This document shows, in pieces, positions 20,986 to 31,084 of a stretch of 64,000 bases of DNA (positions are counted from its first letter, which is position 1; every line of letters begins with the position of its first letter). A program made the translations under genes and the position numbers. The notes beneath the pieces are model-generated. The model ran no database searches. It was not told the DNA's origin and was given only the letters and a program-made list of their open reading frames with translations. This DNA comes from Cricetomys ansorgei (lineage: Eukaryota; Chordata; Mammalia; Rodentia; Nesomyidae), in contig JAMJFZ010003624.1 in NCBI GenBank assembly GCA_026225945.1, positions 6,858,001 through 6,922,000 on the forward strand, read 5' to 3'.

Positions 20986-22597
20986 AGGTCTCATTTATTA
21001 ATTATTGATTTCAGTGCCTGTGCTATCAGTGTTTGTTCAGGAAGTTGTCTCCTGTGCCAATGCATTCAAGGCTATTCCCCACTTTCTCTTCTATCAGGTT
21101 CAGTGTATCTGGTTTTATATTGAGGTCGCTGAGCTGCTTGGAATTGAGTTTTGTGCAGAGTGATTAAATATGGATCTATTTACATTCTTCTACATGCAGA
21201 CATCCAATTAGACCAACACCATTTGTTGAAGACACTTTCTTTTTTCCATTGTATGTTTCTGGCTTCTTTATAGACAATCAAGTCTCCATAGGTGTATGGG
21301 TGTATGTCTGGATCTTCAATTCAGTTCTATTGATCAACATGTCTGTTTTCATGCTGATACTATGCAGTTTTTTACTAGCATAGCTCTGTAGTAGAGTTTG
21401 AAATCAGCAATGGCCATACCTGCAGAAGTTCTTTTACTGTTCAGGATTGTTGTAGATATCCTTGGGTTTTTTGTTTTTCCATATGAAGTTGAGTATTGTC
21501 CTTTCAATGTCTGTGAAGAATTGTGCTGGGGTTTTGATGGGTATTGAATTGAATCTGTAGATTACTTTTGGTAGGATGGCCATTTTACTATGTTAAGTTT
21601 ACCAATCCATGAGTATAGGAGATCTTTCCATCTTCTGAGATCTTCTTTGATTTCTTTCTTCAAAGACGATGTTTTTCAAAGACTTCAAAGACTTCAAAGA
21701 CTTCAAAGACTTCAAAGACATAGAAGTCTTTCGCTTGCTTGGTTAGAGTTACTCCAAGATACTTTATGTTATTTGTGGCTATTAAGATAGGTGTTTTCCC
21801 CCTGATTCCTTTCTCAGTACATTTGTCATTTATATACAGGAGGGCTACTGATTTTTTTTCAGTTGATCCTGTAGCCAACCACTTCACGGAAGGGGTTTAT
21901 CTGTTGTAGGAGTTCCCTGGAAGAACTTTTAGGTCGTTTATATATAGTATCATATCAATCTTCAAATAACGATACTTTGATTTCTTCCTTTCCAATTCAT
22001 ATCCCCTTGGTCTCCTTCTGTTGTCTTATTGCTCTAGTTAGAACTTCAAATACTATATAGAATAGGTATGGAGAGAGTGGACAACCTTGTCTTGTTCCTG
22101 ATTTTAGTAGAATTGCTTGATTTTTCTCTCCATTTAATTTGATGTTAGCTGTGGGCTTGCTGTAAGTTGTCTTTATTGTGTTTAGGTACATTCTTTGTAT
22201 CCCTAATCTCTCCAAGACTTTTATTATGAGGGGGTGTTGGATTTTGTCAAAGGCTGTTTCAGCATCTAATGAGATGATCATGTGGTTTTTTTCTTTCAAT
22301 GTGTTTATATGGTGGATTACATTGACTGATTTTTGTATGTTCAACCATCCCTGCATCTCTGGGATGAATCCTACTCAATCATGGTGGATGATCTTTTTGA
22401 TATGGTCTTGGATTCAGTTTGTGAGTATTTTATTGAGTACCTTTGCGTCTATGTTCATAAGAGAAATTAGTCTAATTCTCTTTCTTTACTGAATCTTTGC
22501 ATGGTTAGGTTATCAGGGTGACTGTGTCCTCTTAAATGCGTTTGGCAATGTCCCTTCTGTTTCAGTTTTGTGGAATAATTTCACCAGTAGGATTAGC
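20986..22597 (-). mobile_element. Truncated LINE-1, ORF2 reverse-transcriptase region
   Basis: About 1.6 kb of LINE-1 ORF2 in reverse orientation. The clearest coding part (22356 down to 21997) reads [20 protein letters not shown] and [20 protein letters not shown], which are motifs of the LINE-1 reverse transcriptase (the A-type FDKIQ block and the QGCPLSP block). The sequence nearer 21000 is the downstream part of ORF2. Endonuclease, ORF1, 5' UTR and poly(A) tail are absent. Many stops and frameshifts, plus an internal 9-bp repeat expansion at 21675-21719, show that it is dead. The FADD-type catalytic block is not seen intact. Confidence 0.93.
21675..21719 (-). repeat. Five-copy 9-bp tandem repeat inside LINE-1
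   Basis: TTCAAAGAC is repeated five times without error. It translates on the minus strand to repeating VFE units and lies within L1 ORF2, where such a repeat is not expected, so it arose after insertion by slippage. Confidence 0.95.
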
Positions 22598-22690
22598 ATA
22601 GTAAAAATGGCCATTCTACCAAAAGCAATCTTTCTGTTTCAGCTTTCCTAGTGCTGAGATTACAGGCATGGGTCACCATACCCAGCTCCT
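22597..22690 (+). repeat. Short plus-strand L1 piece joined to a B1-like relic
   Basis: GTAAAAATGGCCATTCTACC with CAAAAGCAATC is L1 ORF2 sequence in sense orientation. The same region occurs inverted near 21575. It is followed by GTGCTGAGATTACAGGCATG, the end of a reverse-oriented B1-like element. Confidence 0.6.
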
Positions 22691-22704
22691 GACTTTTAAT
22701 TGAC

Positions 22705-22883
22705 TTTAGTTATTTTTATTTATTTAAATTTTATTTACTTTTAATTTATGTGTGCAAATGTTTTGCCTGCATGAGCTAGAGATACAAACAGTTGTGAACC
22801 ACCCAACACGGGTGCTGGGAACTGAACTTTGGTCCTCTAGAAGAGCAGCAAGTGCTCGCAATCTGAGCCATCTCTCCAGCCCC
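22705..22883 (-). repeat. B3/B2 SINE
   Basis: It runs from TTTTATTTACTTTTAATTTA and TGCAAATGTTTTGCCTGCAT through GGTGCTGGGAACTGAACTTT to GAGCCATCTCTCCAGCCCC, a reverse-oriented element. Confidence 0.85.
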
Positions 22884-23054
22884 ACATTAGTAGCTTAAAA
22901 CTGCATGATGTAAGTTCTATAGTTTTCTTAACTAAACAACTATATGAACAATTACATCGTTTCCAATTTTTACTGTTTCAAAAATGTTGCATGGAACAAA
23001 GAATGTGTAGCTTCACACTCTTGAAGGTCCTGAAGATCTATTAGAAGTTTACCC

Positions 23055-23360
23055 AGCTTGCTACTTTTATGTCAACTTGACACAAGCTAGAGTTATCTGA
23101 AAGGAGGGAACCTCAATTGAAAAAATGTCTCTGTAAGATCTGGCTATAAGGCATTTTCTTCTCGTTTCTTCTTCTTTCTCCTCCTCCTCCTCCTCCTCCT
23201 CCTCCTCCTCCTCCTCCTCCTCCTCTCCTCCTCCTCCTCCTTCTTCTTCTTCTTTTTAATTTTTTTTTGGTTTTTCCAGATAGAGTTTCTCTATGTAACA
23301 GCCCTGGTTGTTGCTTTGGTCATGGTGTTTCATCACAGCAACAGTAACCCTAAGATATAA
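23055..23360 (+). mobile_element. LTR-type rodent repeat split by (TCC)n and a B1 stub
   Basis: The flanks ATGTCAACTTGACACAAGCT (23070-23089) and GGTCATGGTGTTTCATCACA with GCAACAGTAACCC (23318-23350) belong to one MaLR-like element. Between them lie a (TCC)n expansion (23172-23250) and a truncated reverse B1 (23262-23308, GTTTCTCTATGTAACAGCCC). Confidence 0.55.
23172..23262. repeat. (TCC)n / (TTC)n microsatellite
   Basis: About 25 TCC units passing into TTC and T-rich sequence; a polypyrimidine tract that can form triplex DNA. Confidence 0.95.
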
Positions 23361-23487
23361 TATATTTTCCTGAAGCTTGACATTTTTTCTTTAATCATTT
23401 TTCATTTCTTTTCTTTCTTCACCTGGACAAATTTCCTTTAGTGGGATGTTGGATAGGTGAGATTAATATTGATTTAAAAATTATTTC

Positions 23488-23519
23488 CTTGTGTGTTTGT
23501 TTGTGTTTGTGTGTGTGTC

Positions 23520-23557
<38 letters not shown>

Positions 23558-23640
23558 GTCACTGAAAGCAACCCAGGGCACTGAGCAAGTTGGGAAGCAA
23601 AGTGCCCTACCACTGAGCTGCATGCCCAGCCCTGTGCATT
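23488..23640 (-). repeat. (TG)n-(GA)n repeat and ID-like SINE
   Basis: A TG run and a clean (GA)n run (23522-23553) are followed by CACTGAGCAAGTTGGGAAGC and CTACCACTGAGCTGCATGCC with CAGCCC, an ID-like head in reverse orientation. Confidence 0.65.
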
Positions 23641-23775
23641 TGTCTTCAAAACAGTAACAATAAAACTTTCTGGGATATTTCTATATCTTTATTGTGAACC
23701 CTGTGCTAAATTTTAAAAATTTGCTATTTCATTTTATTATTACTGTTATTGTTGTTATTATGTATTTATTTATTT

Positions 23776-23930
23776 ATTTTTGGTTTTTCAAGACAGGGTT
23801 TCTCTGCTGTAACTCTGGCTGTCCTGGAACTCACTCTAGACCAGGCTGGCCTCGAACTCATAGAGATCTGCCTGCCTCTGCCTCCCAAGTGCTGGGATTA
23901 AAGATGCGCAGACCCACTGCCCGGCGCTAT
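23776..23930 (-). repeat. B1 SINE
   Basis: Full-length reverse B1: GGTTTTTCAAGACAGGGTTT, CTGTCCTGGAACTCACTC, AGACCAGGCTGGCCTCGAAC, CATAGAGATCTGCCTGCC and CCCAAGTGCTGGGATTAAAG. It is well preserved and hence fairly young. Confidence 0.95.
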
Positions 23931-24029
23931 TTCATATTTTTAATTTCCTGTGAGGACTCCTTTTTCACAGTGACTTGTTCTTCTTTCATAGAAACATAAA
24001 ATTTTCTAGTACACTATCGCTTGCTTTTT

Positions 24030-25065
24030 TAATTTTCAAAATTAACAAAAAATAATGGGTTTCGTTGTGGCATTTACAAACCTGCTTTGTCCTTCGTCCC
24101 CTTACCTCCCTCTCTCATCTTTTTTCTACTCTTACTGGCCCCTTAGGATCCCCCCAGGATTCCCCTCCTACTTCTCTCTCTTTTCCTTTTCCACAACTCC
24201 CCCCTCCTCTCCCCTGTAGCCACCTCCCCTTATGCTTCTATGTCACATGACTTCAATTACCTTTCTTTTCTCTCTCTCTGGCGCCCAGGTCTCTTTCACC
24301 CGCTATGGTCTCCTGTCTAGTTTCCTGGCCCCTCAAATATAAAAGTTAAAATCTAGGAACCACACATGAAAAAAACTGGTATTTTCTAAGTCATGCTTGT
24401 TTTCCTTAACAAGTTTCCAGTTCATCGTTTTTTTTTTTTTCTTGCAAATGTGATGGTTTTGTTTTTCTTTTTTTCTTTTGACTAAATAAAATTCCACAGT
24501 GAGTACATGCCACATTTTCTTTTTTCTGATCAACTATAGGTAGCCTAGGTTCCTTCTTAGCTATTGAACATATTGCCGTCATAAACATGGATGTACAAGT
24601 GTTTCCGTAGCAAGATCTAGACTCCTCTGGGTATATTCCCAAGAGTGTTACAGCTGGGTCATAGGATAGGGTTTTTTTTTTTTTTTTTTTTTTTAAGAAA
24701 CCTCCATATTTAATTGTTGAATTCCACAGTGGCTGAGCTGGGACCAAAGGCAGGGACTAAGGCTTTCTTTCCCCACATCCTCACCAATATTTGTTTCCTT
24801 GATGTTAACCATTCTCTTTGGGGTGAGATGTATTCTCAAAGTAATTCTAATTTGCATCTCCCTGATGTTTAAGGATATTGGACCCTGTAAAAATATTTAT
24901 TGATCTCTTGGTTTTTCTTTTGAGAACTGTCTATTTAGTTCATTAACCTATTTATTGATTAGAAAAAAATTGTTATTTTTTGCAATCATTTGGATTAGGT
25001 TTTTTCATGCTTTTCTAGACTCTTGGGGCAAATCATTATCTTATTTAATTGATCTTTCTCTCTCT
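24030..25065 (-). mobile_element. LINE-1 3' end: ORF2 C-terminus and 3' UTR
   Basis: Reverse orientation. The C-terminal ORF2 residues LSYDPAVTLLGIYPEESRSC and TAICSIAKKEPRLPIVDQ (24747 down to 24406 frame) match the conserved end of L1 ORF2. The pyrimidine-rich 24040-24300 stretch resembles the rodent L1 3' UTR. T-runs at 24428-24440 and 24671-24694 interrupt the frame. It is a 5'-truncated dead copy. Confidence 0.85.
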
Positions 25066-25069
25066 GTGT

Positions 25070-26140
25070 CTTCCCACCCCCAATGTGAGTGTTTATAGCT
25101 TTAAGTGTGCACTTTTCCTCCGTACATACAGCACATATCATTGTTAAGTTGGTTCAGCTGGGCTGAAGTCTGAACGTCTGTGAGCCCCTCTGTCCTTCCT
25201 GCGTCCTTTGAGCTCTAGAGACAAAGCTTTACCAAGTGCATAGGCACAGATCTTTCAGAATTGTAGACAGTAACAAAACAGCTCTGGTGCATTGCCTTTA
25301 ACACTGCCTTCACATTGTCTTTTAAGTTGGCTTCAGAAATCGCAGGATGGTTAAGGCAGGCTAGTCAAAAATTCTGAGATCCGTTCATGGCAGGATCGGA
25401 TCTTGTCTTCGTTTCTGTGTCAGAAGCGATCGTACATATGCAAAAGAAGTTTTGAAAGCTTAGTGAACACACTTTAACTTTCTTTGTGGGGAGGGTAAAC
25501 AGAGTCATCTCCATTTTATTATGGAGTTTCCTCTGCCATGTCTTCCTCTGCCTGCCGTCTGTAAATAGGAAAAACAGGATCTGGATCAGCTGTGAGGAGT
25601 GAGAGCTGCTCAGAGCCATACATGCCCTTAGCAGCTTTCAGATGATATCATGAACAGAGCTCCAGGGTCCTTTCCTCACATCTACCATGTCCCCAGTCAC
25701 CAGAAGCCTTCAGTATAATTACAGCCTGTGTGACAGTGGCGCACCCATTATTTCCCACAGGTATGATCAGTTGACAGTTGTGCCGCCCTCATTACGATGG
25801 TGTTAGTGTCTCAATTATCAACTCTTTTAAAAGAGCTTTTATTATATAACCGTGACATCTTGCTTCAGACTGGGATTTAAAAATGTTCATGTGAGTGTTG
25901 GCCAGGTGTTAGGGATTTGGAAAAAAACACTGGGTACATGAAGTTCTCTCTTCCACCCACACCGGAGCACTCCAGAACATCTGATGACCAGTGGAAGACA
26001 TATAGACATGGTGTGCATTTTGGGAATATCTATTTGGACTGTTTTGCAGAGTTATGCTCTGGAGATCAAAAAGGGGTCTTAGGTTGGCTTGATTTTTTTA
26101 AAGAAATAGGCTATAACTGGAACTCACCTGTAGCCATTTT
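25070..26140. other. Intergenic, nothing recognised
   Basis: Unique sequence between the LINE-1 and the CA repeat; no recognisable exon or clear repeat. Confidence 0.5.
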
Positions 26141-26148
26141 GGAAAGAA

Positions 26149-26192
26149 CACACACACACACACACACACACACTCTCTCTCTCTCTCTCTCT
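26149..26192. repeat. (CA)n(CT)n microsatellite
   Basis: About 12 CA units followed directly by about 10 CT units. Confidence 0.95.
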
Positions 26193-26361
26193 GGTGTAAT
26201 AAACAATCATATTCTGAGATAAAGTCTGTTCTAGAATAGACTTCTGCAAACCTCAGTGGTTCCTTGGGTAGATCAAGGATTTTCTGGCTTTTCACAAGTC
26301 AAAAAGATCTGGATCTCTTGAAGGGTGAGAGACAGCAATCAAAGTTGGCATTTTGACGTCC

Positions 26362-26455
26362 AAGTATGGTGCCACATGCCTGTAATCGCAGCACTGGTAA
26401 GCCAGAGGCAGGAGAATTACTCTAAGTTTGAGTCCAGCTTGGTCTATCCAGCAAC
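26362..26455 (+). repeat. Proto-B1/B1-like SINE relic
   Basis: GTATGGTGCCACATGCCTGT, AATCGCAGCACTGG, GAGGCAGGAGAATTACTC and AGTCCAGCTTGGTC follow the Alu-like order in plus orientation. It is diverged. Confidence 0.75.
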
Positions 26456-26756
26456 TTCTATATTGTCCTGGGAATTTGAGAAAAGAGCAGAGTGTCCAGT
26501 GTGAGGATCAATCAACTTGTGGAAAGGAAATAATAAACCTGAGCTGGAGTCTAAACACATGCTAACTGCCCCCTCGTAGTTCAGAGAGTGATGGACAGTG
26601 GTCCTTTCTCTAACCAAAGCCTTTTGAAGCAGCTTTGAAGTGGCATCCTGCATCAACTGTCCAATGGCCAGTTGTCAGGCAACTCACTGATGGCTAGTAT
26701 AACGTGGAGCTGAAATTTCTGCCTTATTATTTTATAAGTTTAAATTATTTATTTAG

Positions 26757-26925
26757 CGGGGGTGATGGTGGCATGTGCCTTTAATCCCACCCAGTACTCG
26801 GGAGGCAGAGGCAGGTGGATCTCTGTGAGTTCCAGGTTAGCCTGGTCTACAGAGTGAGTTCCAGGACAACTAGAATTACAAGAGAGAAACTCTGTCTTGA
26901 AAAAGCTAAAATTAAAAAAAAAATT
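26757..26925 (+). repeat. B1 SINE
   Basis: Full-length plus-strand B1 ending in an A-rich tail: GTGGCATGTGCCTTTAATCC, GGGAGGCAGAGGCAGGTGGA, AGCCTGGTCTACAGAGTGAG and GAAACTCTGTCTTGAAAAAG. Confidence 0.95.
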
Positions 26926-26934
26926 ATTTGTAAA

Positions 26935-27119
26935 TTTTGATTTATCCCTATTTCATGCACATTGGTGTTTTGTCTGCATATATGTCTGTATGAGAGTGTC
27001 AGAGCCTCTGGAACTGGAGTTATAGACAGTTGTGAGCTGCCATGTGGTGCTGGGAATTGAACCAGGGTTCTCAGGAAGAGCAGCCAGTGATCTTAACCAC
27101 CGAGCCATCTTTCCAGCCC
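26935..27119 (-). repeat. B3 SINE
   Basis: GTGTTTTGTCTGCATATATG, GGAACTGGAGTTATAGACAG and GAGCTGCCATGTGGTGCTGG, ending CCGAGCCATCTTTCCAGCCC, in reverse orientation. Confidence 0.9.
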
Positions 27120-27289
27120 TATAAATTTAAATTTAAACAATCACACATGGTTTGTGGTTATAGTAGTGGATAGAAGAACAATAACTTTTGTTGGTTTAGG
27201 TTACTGTATTGATTAACAGTCACACAAGCAGTAACTCCTTATCAATGGTCGTGTCTCAGTTTCAAAGAACTATTCAGAATTTTTTAGAA

Positions 27290-27402
27290 GATTTCATTCC
27301 AGTGATGAACAGTGATTTGGAGACAAGAGCCAAATGAACCCTTTTTCTCCTTATCCTTTAGCCGTGATGTTTCATCACAGCAATGATACCCCTAACTAAG
27401 AT
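27290..27402 (+). mobile_element. 3' end of a MaLR-like LTR
   Basis: GAGCCAAATGAACCCTTTTT, ATGTTTCATCACAGCAATGA and CCCTAACTAAGATA match the terminal part of a rodent MaLR-like LTR in plus orientation. Confidence 0.55.
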
Positions 27403-27494
27403 AGCCTCTTTTCTCTGTGTACTCTAATTTTAGACAGAGGAAACATGCGTATAACCCAGGGCTAGCTTCTCATGTGGAGTCTGACTTTTAAGGG

Positions 27495-27742
27495 GGGCTG
27501 GAGAGATGACTCTGTGGTTAAGAGTGAGAGCTGCTCTTGCAGACAGCCAGAGATCAGGTCCCATCATCCACACCAGGTGGCTTAGGACCACCTGAAATCC
27601 AGCTCCAGGGAACATGCAGCCCTCTTCTGACTACTGCAGGATCTACAGCCACACATACAAGGACACCACACCCTCTCCCCCGCCACAGGCATACACACAT
27701 TCACATACTTACAAACTAAATAAATCTTTTTCAAAAAAAGAA
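27495..27742 (+). repeat. B2 SINE
   Basis: GGGGCTGGAGAGATGACTCT, GTGGTTAAGAGTGAGAGCTG and an internal CA-rich region, ending ACTAAATAAATCTTTTTC plus an A-rich tail. It is a plus-strand, full-length element. Confidence 0.9.
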
Positions 27743-27827
27743 GTATTCTAATATTTCGTATTCTGAAATATTGCCTACCACTACTTCACGTGTCCTTGTC
27801 ATTTTCTTCTGCGTTCACTGTCAGACC

Positions 27828-27900
27828 TTTAATCTTCACAGTGATTGTAGACACTATTCACATTTTACAGATGAAGAAATGAAGGCTTAGAGAAAGATTG
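27828..27900 (-). repeat. MIR relic
   Basis: CACATTTTACAGATGAAGAA and GAAGGCTTAGAGAAAGATTG are the conserved core of MIR in reverse orientation. Confidence 0.6.
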
Positions 27901-27904
27901 GATG

Positions 27905-28020
27905 TGAGCTGGGCGGTGGTGGCGCACACCAACCCAGCATTCAGGAGGTAGAGGCAGGCAGATCCAGGCAGTGAGTTCTAGGACAGCCAGAGCAACACAG
28001 AGAAAACCTGTCTTGGGGGG
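27905..28020 (+). repeat. B1 SINE
   Basis: GAGCTGGGCGGTGGTGGCGC, AACCCAGCATTCAGGAGGTA and CAGTGAGTTCTAGGACAGCC run to AGAAAACCTGTCTTGGGGGG. It is a plus-strand B1 whose tail became the (GGAA)n tract. Confidence 0.9.
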
Positions 28021-28155
28021 AAGGGGAGAAAGAAAGGAAGGAAGGAAGGAAGGAAGGAAGGAAGGAAGGAAGGAAGGAAGGAAGGAAGAAAGAAAGAGGG
28101 AGGGAGGGAGGGAGGGAGGAAGGAGGAAGGAAGGAAGGAAGGAAGAAAGAAAGAT
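28020..28155 (+). repeat. (GGAA)n microsatellite
   Basis: About 130 bp of GGAA, GAAA and GGGA units in the plus strand, a purine-only tract grown from the tail of the preceding B1. Confidence 0.95.
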
Positions 28156-28189
28156 TGGATGCATCTAAGATCACCCTATTCTATATTTT

Positions 28190-28345
28190 TTTGTTTGTTT
28201 TGTTTTGTTTTTGAGACAAGATCTCTCTGTTGTAACGCTGGCTGTCCTGGAACTCGCTCTGTAGACCAGGCTGGCCTTGAGATCCACCTGCCTCTGCCTC
28301 CCTAGAGCTGGGATTAAAGGTGTGCACCACCACCACCCAGGTAGG
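28190..28345 (-). repeat. B1 SINE
   Basis: TGTTTTTGAGACAAGATCTC, GGCTGTCCTGGAACTCGCTC, GACCAGGCTGGCCTTGAGAT and CTGGGATTAAAGGTGTGCAC, full-length reverse B1. Confidence 0.95.
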
Positions 28346-29640
28346 TGATCCTGCTCTAATTCTGAAGTTTGCCCCATTCTCCGACGAATTGGCCACCACC
28401 TCATATCAAGCTTTCATTTAAGACAATAAAACTTAGTAGAAACAGTGTATTGGTTGATTATGGCCGAATCCCAGACTTAACTTATTCATGTTCTCAGAAT
28501 TATTAGCACAGGAAATAAAAGTATAGGGAACTATTAGATAACAGAATGGAGACTAATTCTAACCCATTAATGTTTGCAAACTGTAATGGACATTTTCCAT
28601 GCTGCATAACTGATTACAAAAAAAAGAGCAAAGAAACTAACACTCAATACTCCCCAGGTGCCCTGTGCCTGGACTGTGGAGGTCATCAGGTCAGCAACAG
28701 TCTTTGTCCTCAAAAGGGCAAATTGCAGAGAGGAAGGATTTTAATAGTTCAGCATATGACAGCAAGTGTAGGCAGGTGCTACACTTCGTGATAAGACGAT
28801 GCTTTGTCAAAGGTCAGGGATGGAAGAAAGCAGAACAGTAGAGAAAGGGCTTATGGAGGAAGTCAGTGTAGAATAAAGGTGGAGGATGAGTCGGGGTTGG
28901 ACTGCTGGACAAGACAGATGAGCTGGGATTCTTCGGAGGACTCACTGGAAAGCTGGGGCAGAAAGCCAACAGAATTACCCACCTGTTTTCCTTCTGTCTG
29001 AACCTTCCTTGTCTGTGGCCCAAGCACACCAGACTTTGAATTCTAAATACATGCAGTTCCAGCCCGGCTCAGTGCTATCGGTGTCCTTAGCAGACCTGTG
29101 TCTGTGGGAGCGAAATCAATCAGATGCAAAAGGTTATTTACAGGAGGGATAGCTTCCTGCCTCAGGCAGTCGCCGGCTTCTTTTAAAGTTGCCAGAGCAT
29201 GGCTTAGAGTTTGAACCTGGAGGAGTTGAAAGCCAAGTACTTATTTAAATATTGATAGAGCTCAGTGCTCAATCGAGGGCAAGAAAACCGCGTTTAGTGG
29301 GATTACATGTCCTCATCCACAATCGTGCCTATAGCTTTAGTGACCATTTTTCCCGTTTCTTTTTAGTGTGGAGGCGGCCTGGGGTGATGTCTTATAATGC
29401 CTGTTCATCTTCTCACATTTCATTGCTTTTTTTTTTTTTTTAGCTATTTATGACAATATCAATGAAAAAGGAAAAAAATTGAAACAAAAAGGACAACAAC
29501 AAAGGGATCGACAACAGAGCCTTCTTTTATGGACTTTTCTGCTAACCGGCTTGGAAACGGTGTTTGTCTGGTGTGTTGATTCAGCTAGTCTCCAGTTGAC
29601 ACTGCAACATTGAAAATATTGATGTTTGAAAAGAATATTA
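28346..29640. other. Intergenic, nothing recognised
   Basis: Unique sequence with short chance frames. The T13-type tract near 29427-29440 is the only structural feature seen. Confidence 0.5.
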
Positions 29641-29642
29641 TT

Positions 29643-29646
29643 GCAT

Positions 29647-29685
<39 letters not shown>

Positions 29686-29712
29686 CGTATTTACTTATTT
29701 ATTTATTTATCT
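29643..29712. repeat. (TTTA)n microsatellite
   Basis: About 17 TTTA units with two single-base interruptions (ACGT, ACTT). Confidence 0.95.
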
Positions 29713-29749
29713 TCAGGCCTTGAAGTTCTGCAATGGAGAGGACCCTTCT

Positions 29750-30060
29750 TTGGGCCCTAAGGCTCTGCAGTGTGAGACGTGAGATCCGTGTGAGATCAGT
29801 TGATAGGAGCGCGCGTGTCAAGAGTGCAAGGCCAATGTCTGTCCTTTATTAAAAAGGAAGGGCAGCAACATTTGTCTCAGGACAGGGCTAAAGCCCTCAA
29901 GCCTTGGACTTACTTTCTTGCTATCCTGTCTGTCGTCCCTCGGGCTCTGTTTAAACAAGGTGCATTAGGAGGGTGGCCCAGGGCATCTGAGGGTGATGGT
30001 TAGGGAGGGGTCCTGCTTCTGATTTGGTGGCCCGGCTTCTTGGGGACAGCACATCTGTTC
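29750..30060 (-). mobile_element. Possible LTR upstream of the CpG island
   Basis: On the minus strand TTAATAAAGGACAGACATTG looks like a polyadenylation signal followed by R/U5 sequence, with a C/G-rich U3-like part upstream. The family and ends are uncertain. It lies about 400 bp upstream of the CpG island. Confidence 0.35.
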
Positions 30061-30599
30061 TGTTCACATAGACGTTTCATCTTCTCGAGAAGAATAAAGT
30101 CAATATTCAAGATAATTTCAGAGAAATAGATGGCGTATTTATCTTTAAAGTGGCAGTGATCATATTAAACCTGTTTTATGATGGGCTGTAAAATAGAGGG
30201 ACTTTTCAACTTGGGTTGTGCTTGGTCAGTGCTAAGTGGTGAGGTGCTGCAAGATCAAGGGGTCCCTTCACATTGCTGGGCACTGTAAAACTGACTATAG
30301 CTTTCTAAAAAAATTTAAAAAACTAAATTTTTGACGCCTCTTAGGAATAGAGATGGCAGGCAGAGCTTTGGGCCAGAGAACCATCCATCATCCTCATGAA
30401 TTAAAGAGGGCGTCTGCTGCTTTTAAAATAGTACTTCCTATTGTAACAGACCCGGGCACTATTATGGCCCGGGTGTGGTGGCTTTGGGCTGAGGACAACC
30501 CGAGCCTCCCTCGGGCCTGGCACGGTTCCCTCGGAGCGGAGCCGACAAGCCAGCTCCTTCCTCCGGCGCCACCAGGGCGTGGAGGCCCCCCGGGGTGAG

Positions 30600-31084
30600 C
30601 GGGCGCCGCCGCTAGGGTGCAACCTGGCCCTGCCCTGGCCCGGCAGGTCCCGCTCCGTGCCCGCCGCGGGAGGAAAGCCGAGGCGACCGGCCGCCGCCCC
30701 GCAGAGGGAGGGAGGGAGGGAGGCGGCAGAGCCGTAGCAGCTTCAGGTTTCCTCCCGGAGCCAGGGGCGGCGCGGCCATGTGATGGGGCGGCGGCGAGCC
30801 CGGCAGGCCGGAGGTGGGCAGGCGGGGACGGATGGGGGGGTTGGGGGGAGAGAAGGGGGGGGAGAAGGTGTGGGGGCGGCCCCAGCCGTGGCGCGGCGGC
30901 GGGCGGGCGGGGTGGGGGGGGAGCGGCGGCTCCGCCCCTCGGCGCGGCCAGCGGGGCGGAGGGGCGTAGGCAGCCGGGGACCGGCTTCCCCGCTGAGGGA
31001 GACGCTAGCCGGCCGGTCGCCCTCGGCAGGCCGCGGGGACAGCGCCCGGCCAGGGCTCCGGGCGCTCCCAGGCCACAGCTCCAG
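30600..31084 (+). other. Probable first exon, mostly or wholly 5' UTR, donor at 31085
   Basis: The transcription start is not determinable; 30600 is only a nominal left edge. The right edge is CTCCAG|GTAAAG, a strong donor at 31084/31085. Just after the first ATG (30778-30780) comes TGA, a start-stop pair; it overlaps a second ATG (30783-30785) in very good Kozak context (G at -3 and +4). From there a frame stays open for 302 bases to the donor and hits TAA only in the intron. Its product would be almost wholly Gly, Arg, Ala and Pro (starts MGRRRARQAGGGQAGTDG), as expected for a translated GC-rich leader, so I favour untranslated sequence. Other donors are possible (GTGAGC at 30595; GTGAGG at about 31402). 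No matching exon 2 is seen to the right within 33 kb, which would make intron 1 longer than the rest of the window. Confidence 0.6.
30817..30928 (+). other. G-run cluster with G-quadruplex potential
   Basis: The plus strand holds many runs of three to eight G within about 110 bp (for example GGGGGGGTTGGGGGG and GGGGGGGGAG). This would fold readily as DNA in the non-template strand, or as RNA if it lies in the 5' leader. Confidence 0.85.

Noticed and set aside
27865..28174. Frames with repeated SFLP/FLPS or GRKE units
   Set aside because: Six-frame translations of the (GGAA)n tract.
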